Shown: positions 10,850 to 21,643 of the stretch, one piece after another
How positions within the stretch are numbered: the first letter of the stretch is position 1
Layout of the letters: every line of letters begins with the position of its first letter
The notes under the pieces: model-generated
The model's database searches: none
Seen by the model: the letters and a program-made list of their open reading frames with translations, nothing else
What the model was told of the DNA's origin: nothing
Program-made: the position numbers and the translations under genes
Assembly (NCBI GenBank): GCA_015501075.1
Contig: JADNYJ010000007.1
Span: forward strand, 434,001-498,000
Source of the DNA: Gymnopilus junonius
Taxonomy: Eukaryota; Basidiomycota; Agaricomycetes; Agaricales; Galerinaceae
Length of the DNA stretch: 64,000 nt
Reading direction: 5' to 3'

Positions 10850-13069
10850 ATGCACGACTTTCCGTTAGATATGGAAGACTTCGACGCGCTCAGCCTACAA
10901 CACTCTCCTTCCCTTTTGTCGGCTTTCTGGCATGCATCTGGCTCTGTCAGCTCACCTAGTTCTGCGGACCTGACACCAACTCAGACTGCTTTCACCTGGT
11001 CTGCAGATGATATTCCTCTTGTTCTGTATGACGAAGCCTATGCTCAGTCACCCTCTCTCTGGGAAGCCACCCTCAGCGCTTCTGAATCTTCCGCTGACTC
11101 TGGCACACGCAATCCTGTCACCTCTGAGATGAATTTCACAGGGTCTGGTTTATCACTGCAGCCGCGCGATGCTGCTGTTCAATTTCAGGCCTTGTCTCCA
11201 CATTCCAGAGTCGATAGGATTTCTAATGTCCCGAGATCTGCGGCCAGTAGCTTTTTCGACATTTCATCGTTACGTTTGAGAAGCTCGGACAGCTCGGCTA
11301 CTATTACCTCTGTGGGCACCTTTGGCCAGCGAAAGGGCTCCGACGATGCTGTATCTCATGTCGCCCATGGCCAGGAAAAGGAAGCAGTTCTGGTTGATGA
11401 TGAATCTGTGTTCCGAGGGCAGCGGACATCTGCTCAGCGTCTCACTGGTCTCTTCGCTACGACAGGTTTGGCAGCGGCTGGAAATCGCTTTTCTCTGAAA
11501 GTAAAGACTGGGAACCATCATGCCGAAAGTTATTCGCAAACTCTCTCACCTACCTCTTCTGAAATATCTGGAAGTCAAGAAATCGTGTATATGGATGACT
11601 ATGAGGATGAAGAAGCTCCAGAGACGCCGACGCCCATGAAGCCCATTGCAAAGTCAATCTCCTGGATATCTTCACATAACTGGGATTCTCAACAATACAA
11701 GGAATATATCGCTCGCGAAGGCCTTGTTCACTCGCCCGTTCCTCACAGTCCGAATGTTGACATAGAAGATCAACGTCGTCTCCGAAGACCAAGTACGCCT
11801 GTACAACACAGGGCACCACTGGAAAACCGGGATATGAATGTCATGATGGAGACTCCGAGGGCCTCTCATTTTGCTCGTGCTCGTGCTACTCCGGAGTCTG
11901 AAAGAGAACCGCCAGCTCAAAGTTATTATCAACATCATGTGAAGCCAACGATTCAGCAAGACCACTATACTTGGCTTACGGGCATTACTGTTCAATTCCT
12001 CATAGACCAAGAGGGCTTTCGTTCGGCTCGACCTAGCTTTAAATTTACCGGTGTTGCTCGTCTCCGTTCTGTTCATGGTACAAAGGCACCAGGTGCTCTG
12101 ATGGCGCAATTCAGGCCTATTACGAGGGAAGTATTTCATTTCCACTATGCTCCGTTTGAGACACCACCTGTGCTGCGACGTGTCACTGTCGACTTTGACG
12201 AGATGCATGACTATCTGACAAGACAGGCTCATTTGACGTTGAAATCTAATGGTGTCTTTGTTTTACATGGTCATGAAATGTCCTCTATTGGCCACGAAAT
12301 GGAACCTGTGAAGCTTCATTGGCGATTCGAGTACTTGGTTGACGATCGGCGGGTTGAAGTGACTGGAAGGGCCATAGAAGGCGAGAAGGTTTTGACGCCC
12401 TTAACGTTTTCTTGCACTCCAGCTTTTGCCCTTCCGAGTCAAGGTAAACGGAACACAGTAATGCACGTTTTCAAGAAAGGAGTGGCTCCAAAGTTGGTAG
12501 CTGAAAAAATGCAGCCACCTGGTGCTGCACACTCGGCCTACAACAAATCCAGCCACGCTGCCAGTCCTCCGACAGAGACCCATGCGCCAAAATCTTTCTA
12601 TTCTAAAGTACAAACTTGGAATCTTCATAAACGTGGACAATCTCATAGTGTCCGCGCACACACGGAGGATGGTAATCATCTTCGTCCACATCTCCCTACT
12701 CCTTGGACTGACCATTCAACTCCACGAAATCGAGAATCGGAGAGCGCCAGTCCCGAATCTCCTAACATCCGACGTCGCCGAGCCTCATCAGCTGGTGAAA
12801 ATCAGTGTGTGGCCTATTTCAGCCCCGTCATGTCCTCTGGGGATCGACATGACGTCTCAGTGCCTGAGGTTAATAAACAAGCTGTCTCCCCGCTAAGAAG
12901 CCACATCCTTCCGCCAACAGAATTGAATGAAATGCTCGACACGCCTATTTCGCCAACGGTTCTGAGCATGTCATGTATTACACCTCCACGAAGCAGCGTC
13001 GCTTTTACGCCTCTCACGCCTCGCCCTCGCTATTCTCCTCATCTCAGAGGACCTTCGCATACGAAGTAA
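10850..13069 (+). CDS. uncharacterised 739-aa protein with conserved central domain
   Basis: A single-exon frame of 739 residues; the start may be ATG 10850 or the second Met at 10871 (MEDFDALS). The N-terminal half and the C-terminal 180 residues are Ser/Pro/Thr-rich and probably disordered. Residues about 373-555 are compact and look folded: YTWLTGITVQFLIDQEGF, FKFTGVARLRSVHG, FHFHYAPFETPPVLRRVTVD, KLHWRFEYLVDDRRVEVTGR and FSCTPAFALPSQGKR. The alternating hydrophobic pattern suggests a beta-rich domain. I recognise no family. Short SP/TP motifs in the flanks are possible kinase sites. The gene is convergent with the copper amine oxidase downstream. Confidence 0.75.
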   Translation: MHDFPLDMEDFDALSLQHSPSLLSAFWHASGSVSSPSSADLTPTQTAFTWSADDIPLVLYDEAYAQSPSLWEATLSASESSADSGTRNPVTSEMNFTGSGLSLQPRDAAVQFQALSPHSRVDRISNVPRSAASSFFDISSLRLRSSDSSATITSVGTFGQRKGSDDAVSHVAHGQEKEAVLVDDESVFRGQRTSAQRLTGLFATTGLAAAGNRFSLKVKTGNHHAESYSQTLSPTSSEISGSQEIVYMDDYEDEEAPETPTPMKPIAKSISWISSHNWDSQQYKEYIAREGLVHSPVPHSPNVDIEDQRRLRRPSTPVQHRAPLENRDMNVMMETPRASHFARARATPESEREPPAQSYYQHHVKPTIQQDHYTWLTGITVQFLIDQEGFRSARPSFKFTGVARLRSVHGTKAPGALMAQFRPITREVFHFHYAPFETPPVLRRVTVDFDEMHDYLTRQAHLTLKSNGVFVLHGHEMSSIGHEMEPVKLHWRFEYLVDDRRVEVTGRAIEGEKVLTPLTFSCTPAFALPSQGKRNTVMHVFKKGVAPKLVAEKMQPPGAAHSAYNKSSHAASPPTETHAPKSFYSKVQTWNLHKRGQSHSVRAHTEDGNHLRPHLPTPWTDHSTPRNRESESASPESPNIRRRRASSAGENQCVAYFSPVMSSGDRHDVSVPEVNKQAVSPLRSHILPPTELNEMLDTPISPTVLSMSCITPPRSSVAFTPLTPRPRYSPHLRGPSHTK

Positions 13070-13320
13070 ATCGATACCCACTTCAAGCCACCATCTTTTC
13101 AGAATAATTTAATTGCACAGTAATTTATTTCACATCGAGTACGACATATTGTATTGCATGAATTGAGGTGTGGTTGATAGAGATACAAGAAGATAGATCC
13201 ACAACAAGTATTGCCATATTATCCTAACATTGAAATGCAAGCATGGAGATCAATGTGATGAGATGATTGGTTCGTGTGGGTAACCGGGGGTAAATAAAAT
13301 ATTGAGAAATAATGCGACAT

Positions 13321-16174
13321 TTAATGGCAGGAATGATTTGAGCTTGTTGTCGCCGTAGCATTATCGCTGAAAGCTGGAACACTGCGGGGATCTCTGGTTC
13401 CAGGTACATCCATACTTGGATTGGCTTTGAAGAAAGAATTGGGCTTGAAAGCGACGGTAAGATGTTCGACGGGCATTCTAGAGTGTGCAGGTTAGTAAGT
13501 AAGCCTCGGCTTATTTCAGAACTGTGCTTACACAGGCCAATCTTCCGGACGAGGAATGTGAGTTGTACCTAGGGAATATTGAAGCATCAGAACCTTGAAC
13601 GACGCCGAGGTTGAACAGGAAAGAACTGACCAACAGTAACAAATACAAGGATATCTTCATCCTCCACTTCCTTCTCGCCTTTGACCCAAGCTCCGACAGA
13701 ATCCTCCGGCTCTGACTTTGTCTGGGGGACATACTTTCCAGAAGGCCACATCCTGGTGGTACCACTTCCCTCCGCCTCTTCATCCTTGACAACCCACACT
13801 GTGTTCGTCAAGAATGAAGCCCTCTTGGCAGTCCAGCTGTCCAATTTTGCCATCATAGGCGTAGCTCCACCCTTCACAGCAACGTTATACCCAACAGCCT
13901 TGCCAGAACTATAGTGCTTCTTTGCACTATTCACAATTCTCCACCTGCGCTCCTTGTCAAAGTCGTATGGGCGTCCGCCTTCCACTTTGATAGGGGTATC
14001 CTTTGAGAAGAAGGCGTTGCCAGCAAAGTTCTCCTTGGAGCCGGTGGGTGCGTCGACAGGGAGGATGTCGGATTCGATGACGGTGTTCTTGAGGCCGTCA
14101 ACCATAGGATCGACGCGAAGACTGAACAAGTGCTGGTGGTATTGGCCGACGATGTTAGGCGCGACAATCGTTCCGAAGGGACTGGGTTCGCCGTCTTTGC
14201 TGACATAGACGTTTAGGATACCAGTCAAGCGGATCTCCAATTCGATGGTCCCATCTTGATAGAATTGGTAATTCCAGATGTACTCTAAAAATGCAGATCG
14301 TGGTTCAGGAACAGGCGAATAAAAGGCACAGCAGGAATGAAATCGTACCATAGTTGGCGAGCGTGCAGACCATGCTGACGACCAGTCTTCTGCGTCGCAC
14401 AGTTTGCGACCTTCCATTAGGACGGTAATCCGTGTGCTTCCAGAGGACACCGGCATCTTCTTCGTGGATGCAAATGACGTTCTTGATGACCAAGGCGCTT
14501 CCATCATTGGCGATGTAGGAACCGGGCAGGTAATGGATTTGGCCGACACAATCACAGCCAAGAGAGAGTTCATTGGCCATGGTGCCCATACCATATTCGC
14601 CGCTAGGAAGAAAAAAATAAGGTCTTGAATACGATATGACGCTCAAGGTTTTGACTTACGAATCGAAGGCAAATTTACGAGGATGAGGGTGTTCTGGGGC
14701 ACCATAGGGCACAACCATTTCCGCCAAGGACAAGCGGTACATGATAGGTCTTACAATTCCATTGTCGTTATACGTGATCGTGGACAAGGCAATTCCTTCG
14801 CGATGAGTAAAGGCTGAAATAACAGGGATGTTCATCCATGAGATCTTCAAGTTGAAACCAAAAGAAAAAATCTGACATACCGATGTGCATCTTCCAATTT
14901 TGCCATTCCAAAACATGGCCATCCATCTTGAAGCTGACACCTTCCGGCTGAACAATATGGAGAGGCTTCACATCCTGTCTGGGATGATAACCTCCCTCTT
15001 CCGTCTGAGCCATAAGGTCGGGAAGGAAATCAAAGGCCTTGTGAGGGGGAGGAATTCGGTCCCGTTTCGAGACTGCGAGAGAGTCCGCGTCTGTTGGAGG
15101 AGGTGCGGTGCTGTGCGTGCTCAATTCCGGTTTGCCATTCACGTCGTAACTGTAGTGGGGAGGGAAATCTGAATTTTGGTGAGCATATGGATGAATTTGA
15201 TACCAGACTGGTAAAGGGACATACCAACGTGGAGAAGCTCTTCCGTGTTGGCGTCAATGACCGGAATGAAGTCCTGCGGATATTCAGTATTTTAGAGTTA
15301 ACTTTCTGGGGAGGACAACATACCAAGGGATGAGCGTATAAGTTGTCGTGCTCGGAGAATCGCGCATACATTAGCGCCTGCTGCACACGGCGTTTCTGAG
15401 GGAAACGATCGTCGTAGCCAATTGACCAACCATCGCAGACAATTTGGTGAGGGAGGACACCTAGAATGGAGAGGTTCAAAGACGGAACAAATTTAAAGCA
15501 AGAACGATACTGACCACATCTGCAGCCAATTTCTGAATGGTGGGGTTATTCCTCACAACAACCTCGCAAGCAAGGAGCTCTTCGGGAGATATTTGAGGAT
15601 GAAATTCCTCGGCGAGACGGGTCAAAGACTCGACTTCCCATTTCCCATCCTCCTTGAGGGTAAGGATCACGTTGAACGCACCCCTATAGAAAGCTGGGTC
15701 AGCACCAACGCATGTTAAGAAAATTTGCTCCGACTGACCCATTGACAATGTCAATATACTGGAGACAAGTTTAAAAATATTCACAAGGTGATAATGTAGC
15801 ACTCACGTCGACCTCGGCCTTTCTCACAATAGGGACAGGACTTTCTGGCTTCTCTCCTGGAGCTAATGGAATGCCAAGGTACGCAAGGACGGCTTTCTTT
15901 GGAGGAGGCAAAAGAGAGCAAGTGATGAACTTGATTGCCTTTGTATCCGTTTTGGCAGCGATGTGATGTCGAATGGCAAAAGACACTGCAGCTATCTATG
16001 AAACTGATGTCATTCCAATTGTTCCGAAGATGACAAGACTAATTAGCGTACCTCATCAGGGGTCAGCGGGTCCAAGGGGTGCTTGAAGGCCGTCGGGATT
16101 TGTTTAGGTTTCTGCTGAACATCGGAAATTGTGCTGGGCACGGTGGTAGTCGAATGGGTTCCGTCTGGGCTCAT
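13321..16174 (-). CDS. copper amine oxidase (TPQ-dependent)
   Basis: The gene starts at ATG 16174 (MSPDGTHSTTTVPSTISDV) and runs through roughly a dozen exons to TAA at 13321-13323. The enzyme oxidises primary amines to aldehydes, releasing ammonia and hydrogen peroxide, with copper and a self-made topaquinone. The topaquinone motif is seen: VSMVCTLANY, joined across an intron to EYIWNYQF, giving the N-Y-E consensus. The copper ligands HxH appear in GQYHQHLFSLRVDP, and the third histidine is likely in DWPVMPVEHL. N2/N3-like domains precede the catalytic domain (FITCSLLPPPKKAVLAYLG; DDRFPQKRRVQQALMYAR). No signal peptide is visible, so it may be cytosolic or peroxisomal; the C-terminus ends NHSCH, which is not a PTS1. 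The frame is intact. Confidence 0.9.
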
Positions 16175-18929
16175 AGTGGTGCTATGGGAAACTGGGGCGG
16201 TAAATCAGCTATTGGCGCCTTGTGGATGAAGCCTGGTCTATATATACTCAAATCCGGCTTATTTCGATGCCTCGATGAGCACGGACACGGGTTTCCTGGA
16301 AGATTCGGTAATTAGGATACACCCCTGGTAGATACGTCGCTTGGATATTCGATATGAGAATTGGAATGCATCCAGCCTGGCTCGTGAGCGACTTCCTGCG
16401 GCCTTCCTTCCTTATCGTTGTCACCAGTGAGCGAGATAATGAAAACTGATCGGCAAGAGAGGTACATGTGACCAGTTATCAGTTCTCACGCCTCCCGATG
16501 CGGTTCAGAGATAAAGATAACACTGACCTGCTCTTTCCCTCTGCAAGCTCTGACAACTTATGACATCCGTGTCCGGATCCTAGCTTGCAGCTGAAAATTG
16601 GAGATTGGGATACAAGCCATTGCACAGTAAGGCTGTCTCAAATCCCTCACACCGAACACTGCTCGAGCGCCTATCTCCCGCTTAAACGCTTGTGCTATCT
16701 ATAATCTGGGGGCTTTAGGAGGTAAGCATATCTTGTATCCATTAGCCAGCGTATCTCACTGACCAAGAGATAAAATTACCAATCACCGTACACGTTGCCA
16801 CCCTAAAATTACTCGAGAAGTGGCTTTGACATAAGGTCAGCAATGTCATGAGACGACAGGCGAAGAGGCATTTTGGACCCAGGCTATTCCAGGCGAGCAT
16901 CGAGGTACCGATATTTTTGCGCAGGCAAGGTTGAACTGCGATTGAGTGCAACATCGATCTCTGTCGGCCGACAACTCACTTGTTCTTAACCTCCTTCTCC
17001 ATTGTTATCAGCCTGCTTCGGGCCTCCGTTGACCTAGATTGCTCGGTCGACCAAGGATTACTGCCTATCTATCACGATGTACTTGAAATTTGCATCAAGG
17101 AAGCACCATTTATTCTAACTTCTCAAATTGTTGGAGACGCCGCTGACCGCAGCCCTTTTGCCGACCCGGGATAACGAATGTGATAATCTGTCCTCAAAAA
17201 TGTTGCGGAAAGCAATAGATGGATGTTCGTTTGTTTACGGGTTTGACCTACGGGCTGCGACTCGACATTTGTGCTTCTTGCTTGAACATTTGATGCAGGC
17301 CATCCCACTGTCCTCTATGAGGTCGGAATACGAACGGTGGCAAGAGCATCTAATTTAAATTACCACCAATTCACCAACTCTTCGCGTTTTCTGCTTCGAT
17401 GGTTGCCTCACGTCACATCATAAAAGGATCAAGCATCTGTGGTTTTTTTTGCCTCCATTAAATTTCTGACAGGTTAGATAGGAACCGATCACTCTTTCTG
17501 TTTCATCTTTTTTGTGATGTGATGTGAGGGCTCCCTATTTTGATTTACGAGGCGCAACTTCCTATAGCAGGCAAGCAAGGGAGGACCGCTCGTGTACTTG
17601 TTCAATAATTCTGACTCTGTCAGGACATGTGATTCGCATACCTACTTGCACCTCTCAGTGACGGTAGTGCTTGCATCCGTTCTATGCACATCGTTCATTT
17701 TTATTCTGCGCTAGTTCCACCACTGTTGCAAACTGTTTCCCCATTTTCTCTCTTCTCCCAGTCTGCTCTAAAAAAATGGGCTCGATACCATACTAATGGA
17801 CCAGACGAATTCGCAGAAAATATTTATATCGAATGGACTTTCATTGGTGGCGATTCGGGATATGACCATGAATTCACCTCACTAGTACCGCTCACTGTCT
17901 CCTACCACACCCTTTTCACGTCTTCTTTCTCCATGAATGCAAGTCGTCCTCTGTATATTTTGTCTTTTTTTCTTTCTATGGAACGATCGCTGATCACGAT
18001 GGAGGCAATTCACATTTTTACCGTTGGGTTACCATGACAATGCTCTTCAGCGTCGAAACCTGACTTTCATTATACAGTGCATTGCCACTTATGTAGGGGT
18101 CGTGAATATCCTCTTGACCACCCTTTTCACGGTTGGCTTCTTTTACACTGCAGGAGGATCCCCGCCACGCTCTCGCCTGATTACGAAGAACACTGTCTTT
18201 TCTCTCGCATCCAGCATCCATCATTGTGAAATCAGCCCTCATATATTCACGTTTTGCTCTCATTTTCATTCTCTCTTGTACGGTGATGGAAATTAAACCT
18301 CTTGATATTGTAGAATTGGGGTAGTACCTATCGAGGGAAAAATGGGCCCGGCGTATTGACATCCGCGGAGAGAGAGAGGCCTGTTAGCATACTGAAAAAC
18401 AAAATACTGCACTTTCAAATAATTGCCATAATTCAGGATCCATCTCTAATATTGTTTCAACAAAGATTGTACGCCAAACCTAGCATTCTCATTGTCACGT
18501 AAATCAAGTTCCAAGCCTTGCGACCGGATTGGCAAGGCGCAACGTGCGCGTCGGCGCCGCGGCGCGCAATAGATGAAATCACCATCACGTGACGCAAAAT
18601 GGCAGATGAGAGTTCCGGGTTACGGTAACGTTGAACGGAGAACGCCACTTTGGACGAAAGGCTCGAGCGTCCGGAAAGTCCTTCGACTCGGACATCCGTG
18701 GGTGCCAGCAGGACAAACCAGTTCTGAACCCCATCCATCACAACTCCAGTTCTCTTCCTCGCCCAGTTTGTGACTCCTAGCTTGCTTTTTTTTGATTAGG
18801 TTTCTTTCCAGCAGCCCTGTACTTGGGACTCGGGTTAGCGGCTTGATCCAGGCGTAGACATATCGACTTGCTTTTTGTTCTTTTTCTTTGCGATATCTTC
18901 CACGTAGCAACCACCGGCTTCTTTGAACG
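16175..18929. other. 2.75-kb region without a recognisable gene
   Basis: ORFs here, including one of 117 codons at 17684-18037, are AT-rich, lack conserved motifs and do not join into longer frames. The left part should hold the amine oxidase promoter. The right part (18.5-18.93 kb) is GC-richer and should hold the promoter of the acidic-protein gene. A non-coding RNA is possible but nothing shows it. Confidence 0.5.
18586..18591. promoter_or_regulatory. CACGTG E-box upstream of acidic-protein gene
   Basis: A palindromic CACGTG lies about 340 bp before ATG 18930, in a GC-rich stretch (gcgccgcggcgcgc). This is a binding-site type for fungal bHLH factors. The role is inferred; a single hexamer can occur by chance. 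Confidence 0.25.
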
Positions 18930-19549
18930 ATGTCTAGCGCAACCAAGGTCACACACGAGCCGTCCGATGAGGTCTTGAACGGTACGGCCTCGAAAGTACC
19001 TAATGCCGGCAATTATACTGTCGAAGACGTGGAAGAAGAGAGCGACGACTATGATGATGAGGAAGAGGAGGCCGATTATGAGGTGCGTTGTTAGGTACCC
19101 TTTGGTGCAGTTGTTCATCTATCCTGTTCAGGAGGAGAGACAAGTCGTAGGGGACGAGGATGATGATGAAGAGGAGGAAGAAGAAGAAGAAGAAGAGGTC
19201 GTAATCCAGGTATGCATGCCATTTACCTCATCGGAAGACTAGGTTTAATACTAAAAAATGACTCTCAAGGGCAAGGGCACGCTCACTCACCTCCTCATTG
19301 GCAATGTGCGCATCTATTTCCCCTTTTTTCCGATGCATGCTAAAAGATTGATTATTGATTATGTAGCCAAACGCTCCTGCTACTGGTGACGATTTTGAAG
19401 ATGAAGAGGATGAGGAAGAGGACGAGGACGAGGACGAGGAATACGTCGAGGAGGAAGTGGCTCCCACTAGCGCCAAGAAACGTACCATCGATGAAGTTAG
19501 CGACGAAGACGAGGACGACACTCAAGGATCCAAGAAAGTCAAAGCATAA
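18930..19549 (+). CDS. small highly acidic protein, probably nuclear
   Basis: Three exons (18930-19082, 19132-19209, 19367-19549) give 137 aa. More than half of the chain is Asp/Glu, in three blocks (EEESDDYDDEEEEADYE; DEDDDEEEEEEEEEE; DFEDEEDEEEDEDEDEEY). The C-terminus is mixed and basic (SAKKRTIDEV...SKKVKA), like a nuclear localisation signal. Acidic proteins of this size often act as histone chaperones or bind basic proteins, but no CHZ, NAP or nucleoplasmin motif is present, so the role is open. The acidic blocks are encoded by GAA/GAG/GAC repeats (for example about 19162-19197) that can change in length by slippage. Splice joins keep the frame. Confidence 0.7.
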
Positions 19550-20060
19550 AGAAACAACAGCTGACATGCCTCATGCCCTGAAGCGACGGAACTTGGCGTC
19601 AAAGAAAAAATAAACACGCAACCACAAACGGACTCTCAAAAATATCTGTATGCTGTTGAAAGAAAAATATGAAGAGCAAAAACTTATAACTTCCTGAGCA
19701 CCCTGACTTATATTCTTTACTTATCTTCTTCAGAGACGAATCTTTCTTATATTATTGCTTTCTTGGCTTTGTGTGTGTACTCGATTATGTAGACTATTTA
19801 CTTTCATCCTCTCTTCTTTTGCCAGAACGTCTTACATTGCCTTCCCGTCTCTGCGCTAGGGTCGAAGAATCGTCACCGGACAATACCTTCTGTTGTATGT
19901 AGTCGATATTAGGAATTGTGCATGACGTTGTAATCTACTTTGCATGGTCTGCGAGGCTACTTATCATTGGCTCCAAATTTTCAAACTGGCTTACGGGACT
20001 TTGTGCTTCATATTGATATAATCAATGCCATAGTACATGGTGGAAGCAGCAAAGAAGCAA
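19550..20060. other. 3' flank and left flank of TIR element
   Basis: No gene is seen. The AT-rich start suits the 3' end of the acidic-protein gene. The last bases (gaagcaa) adjoin the TA that starts the TIR element. Confidence 0.45.
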
Positions 20061-20099
20061 TAGGGACGTTCACGGTAGCCCAACTTCGGCCCAACTTGG
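20061..20099 (+). repeat. left terminal inverted repeat
   Basis: This 39-bp end is identical to the reverse complement of 21236-21274. It is followed by imperfect continuation with more CAACTT motifs. Confidence 0.85.
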
Positions 20100-20193
20100 G
20101 TCCTAACTTGGGTCTCAACTTGATCCCAATTTGCTTCCGAGTTGGCACCCAAGTTGGCGACTTTACTGTGAAACACCCACTCTGTATTTTTAA

Positions 20194-21050
20194 CTACGTA
20201 GTGACAAGTTGATGTACGCCGCTGTATTCCCACTCATACACCACGTCCAAATATGATCCTTCTTTCTTCCCTCCCCTCACATCCTCTCTGCCAAAATGGT
20301 ATCCAGACCACCTCCCGTCGCTCTTCCTGGTAAAACTCAGCGCCTCAACGATGGCCAATAGTATCCAAGATCGATCGAAGTGAACGCCGATGGTGTTGTA
20401 ATTCGGCAGCTTGTGCCAGAACCTATGGAATTCTTCCCACCAAGGCCAGTTAGCCTTGATGTCATCTAAAAGAAGGATCAGTAAAGATCAGTGACAGAAC
20501 GACGAAAAAAAGGTAGAAGACATACCGACGAGGTTAGCTATAGAGCTGCCGGGTGTGACATCTTCGGGAGCGAGACCAGCACCAGTCTTCCCAAGCGTCT
20601 TGAGGTGTTCGATGTAGTCCTTCTTGAGCCTGTTCATAGATACATCAAGATAAGAAATTTTCTGATGATTTGATCTTACCGGCGAAGGCGCGTCTCAACT
20701 GAAGTGGCAAACCGACCCTTGTCTTGTAGGTAGGCCAGGCCCTGCTCTTTGTCGTCCTTGAAGATGCCTTCTGCTAGAGTCGCGTACTGCTGAGCCTTCC
20801 CATCCTTCGCGACAGCCTTGCTACGACCCTCTTTGCTGGCATCCGCTGTAGAATCCGAGAAGAGCTTGATGCGGAAGGCGACGTGGTTGGTCAAGTAGGC
20901 GATTAGCGACCATGTCCAGTCTGGGTTCTTAACCCACTCGAGTTTGGGGGGGCGGGAGGAATCGGATGGTGTGGACGACGCTTTTTTCGATGTAGGGGTT
21001 GGCTTTGTAGGCTTAGTGGGAACTGCCTTTTTCGGCTTAGCTTTGCCCAT
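20194..21050 (-). CDS. SANT/Myb-like family protein carried by the TIR element
   Basis: Three exons (21050-20680, 20629-20526, 20465-20194) close to 248 aa. The N-terminus is basic (MGKAKPKKAVPTKPTKPTPT). A tryptophan-rich helix (WVKNPDWTWSLIAYLTNHVA) resembles the start of a Myb/SANT-like DNA-binding domain. It is followed by SDSTADASKEGRSKAVAKDG, RFATSVETRLRRLKKDYIEH and LAPEDVTPGSSIANLVD, then a WPWWEEFHRFWHKLPNYN block. From general knowledge this resembles a protein family present in many copies in basidiomycete genomes, usually labelled hypothetical; I cannot search for it here. Because it lies wholly inside matching TIRs it is probably a transposon-borne accessory protein that could bind the subterminal repeats. 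All splice joins and the frame are intact, suggesting recent insertion or selection. No catalytic triad is seen. Confidence 0.75.
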
Positions 21051-21235
21051 GTTTGTATGTAAAGCGTAGGTAGTACAGAGAGTAGGGACGAAGTTGGGAA
21101 GATGAGTTGGGACGTCAAGTTGGGGGCCAAGTCGGGATGCAAATCATGGTCCGGAGCACGATTTGCATCCCAACTTGCGAAATCGGCCCAACTTGGAATT
21201 CCCAACTTGATCGAAGTTGGGATCAAAGTTGGGAG

Positions 21236-21274
21236 CCAAGTTGGGCCGAAGTTGGGCTACCGTGAACGTCCCTA
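21236..21274 (-). repeat. right terminal inverted repeat
   Basis: This is the reverse complement of 20061-20099, ending CGTCCCTA. The flank (atggtcagcgg) shares only TA with the left side. Confidence 0.85.
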
Positions 21275-21362
21275 ATGGTCAGCGGACGATGATGATTTTG
21301 AATACAGTGATTCTTTGCCTAGTCCCGGACATCATGGGGTATGTGTGAGACTACTGTTGTCT

Positions 21363-21450
21363 GCCCGTTTAGCTCAGTGGTAGAGCGCGCCACTCGTATT
21401 GCGTGTACTAAGTTATGGTGAGGTCGGTTGTTCAAACCAGCCAATGGGCA
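21363..21450 (+). tRNA. tRNA-Thr (anticodon CGU) with 16-nt intron
   Basis: The acceptor stem GCCCGTT pairs with AATGGGC, with discriminator A at 21450. The D-arm is GCTC/GAGC. The anticodon stem CGCCA pairs with TGGTG. The loop reads CT-CGT-A, giving anticodon CGT (21395-21397, Thr ACG codons). An intron of about 16 nt (21399-21414) sits at the canonical 37/38 position. The T-arm is GGTTG-TTCAAAC-CAGCC. A T-run just downstream (about 21454-21463) suits Pol III termination. The gene lies 90 bp to the right of the TIR element. Confidence 0.9.
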
Positions 21451-21453
21451 TTG

Positions 21454-21463
21454 ATTTTTTTTT
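21454..21463 (+). terminator. Pol III T-run terminator of tRNA-Thr
   Basis: A run of nine T follows the tRNA by a few bases, as expected for RNA polymerase III termination. Confidence 0.7.
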
Positions 21464-21643
21464 CTTGCTCCTGAACATCCATATTATACAATGATCATTA
21501 TTCATGAGCCCCAAAAGATAGTGGGGATGACAGTGATTCTGGCGTTGCTGTTAGATTTTATTTATGTGGCGGTTACGTACAGAATACAATTTAACTTCAA
21601 ATGATTATGATAAGTGTCCAACAGATTGGGTCAAGGTCAAAGC

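Larger units (their letters stand above)
20061..21274. mobile_element. TIR element with a single SANT-like gene, no transposase
   Basis: The two ends are perfect inverted repeats of 39 bp including the flanking TA (20061-20099 and 21236-21274), beginning TAGGGACGTTCACGGTAGCC. Read as TA + GGGACG...CGTCCC + TA, the TA fits a 2-bp target duplication as in Tc1/mariner-like insertions. Inside each end are many copies of CCAACTT/AAGTTGG in both orientations (about 20075-20160 and 21080-21260), which look like subterminal transposase-binding repeats. The right end also has a small hairpin (gggatgcaaatc...gatttgcatccc, about 21132-21169). The only gene is the intact three-exon ORF at 20194-21050. 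No DDE transposase is present, so mobilisation would need help in trans. Confidence 0.8.

Noticed and set aside
17684..18037. 117-codon ORF on the plus strand
   Set aside because: AT-rich, hydrophobic by composition, no motif, no splice partners; probably chance.
20061..21274. PIF/Harbinger assignment for the TIR element
   Set aside because: The SANT-like protein fits that superfamily's accessory gene, but the flanks share only TA, not a 3-bp TWA duplication.
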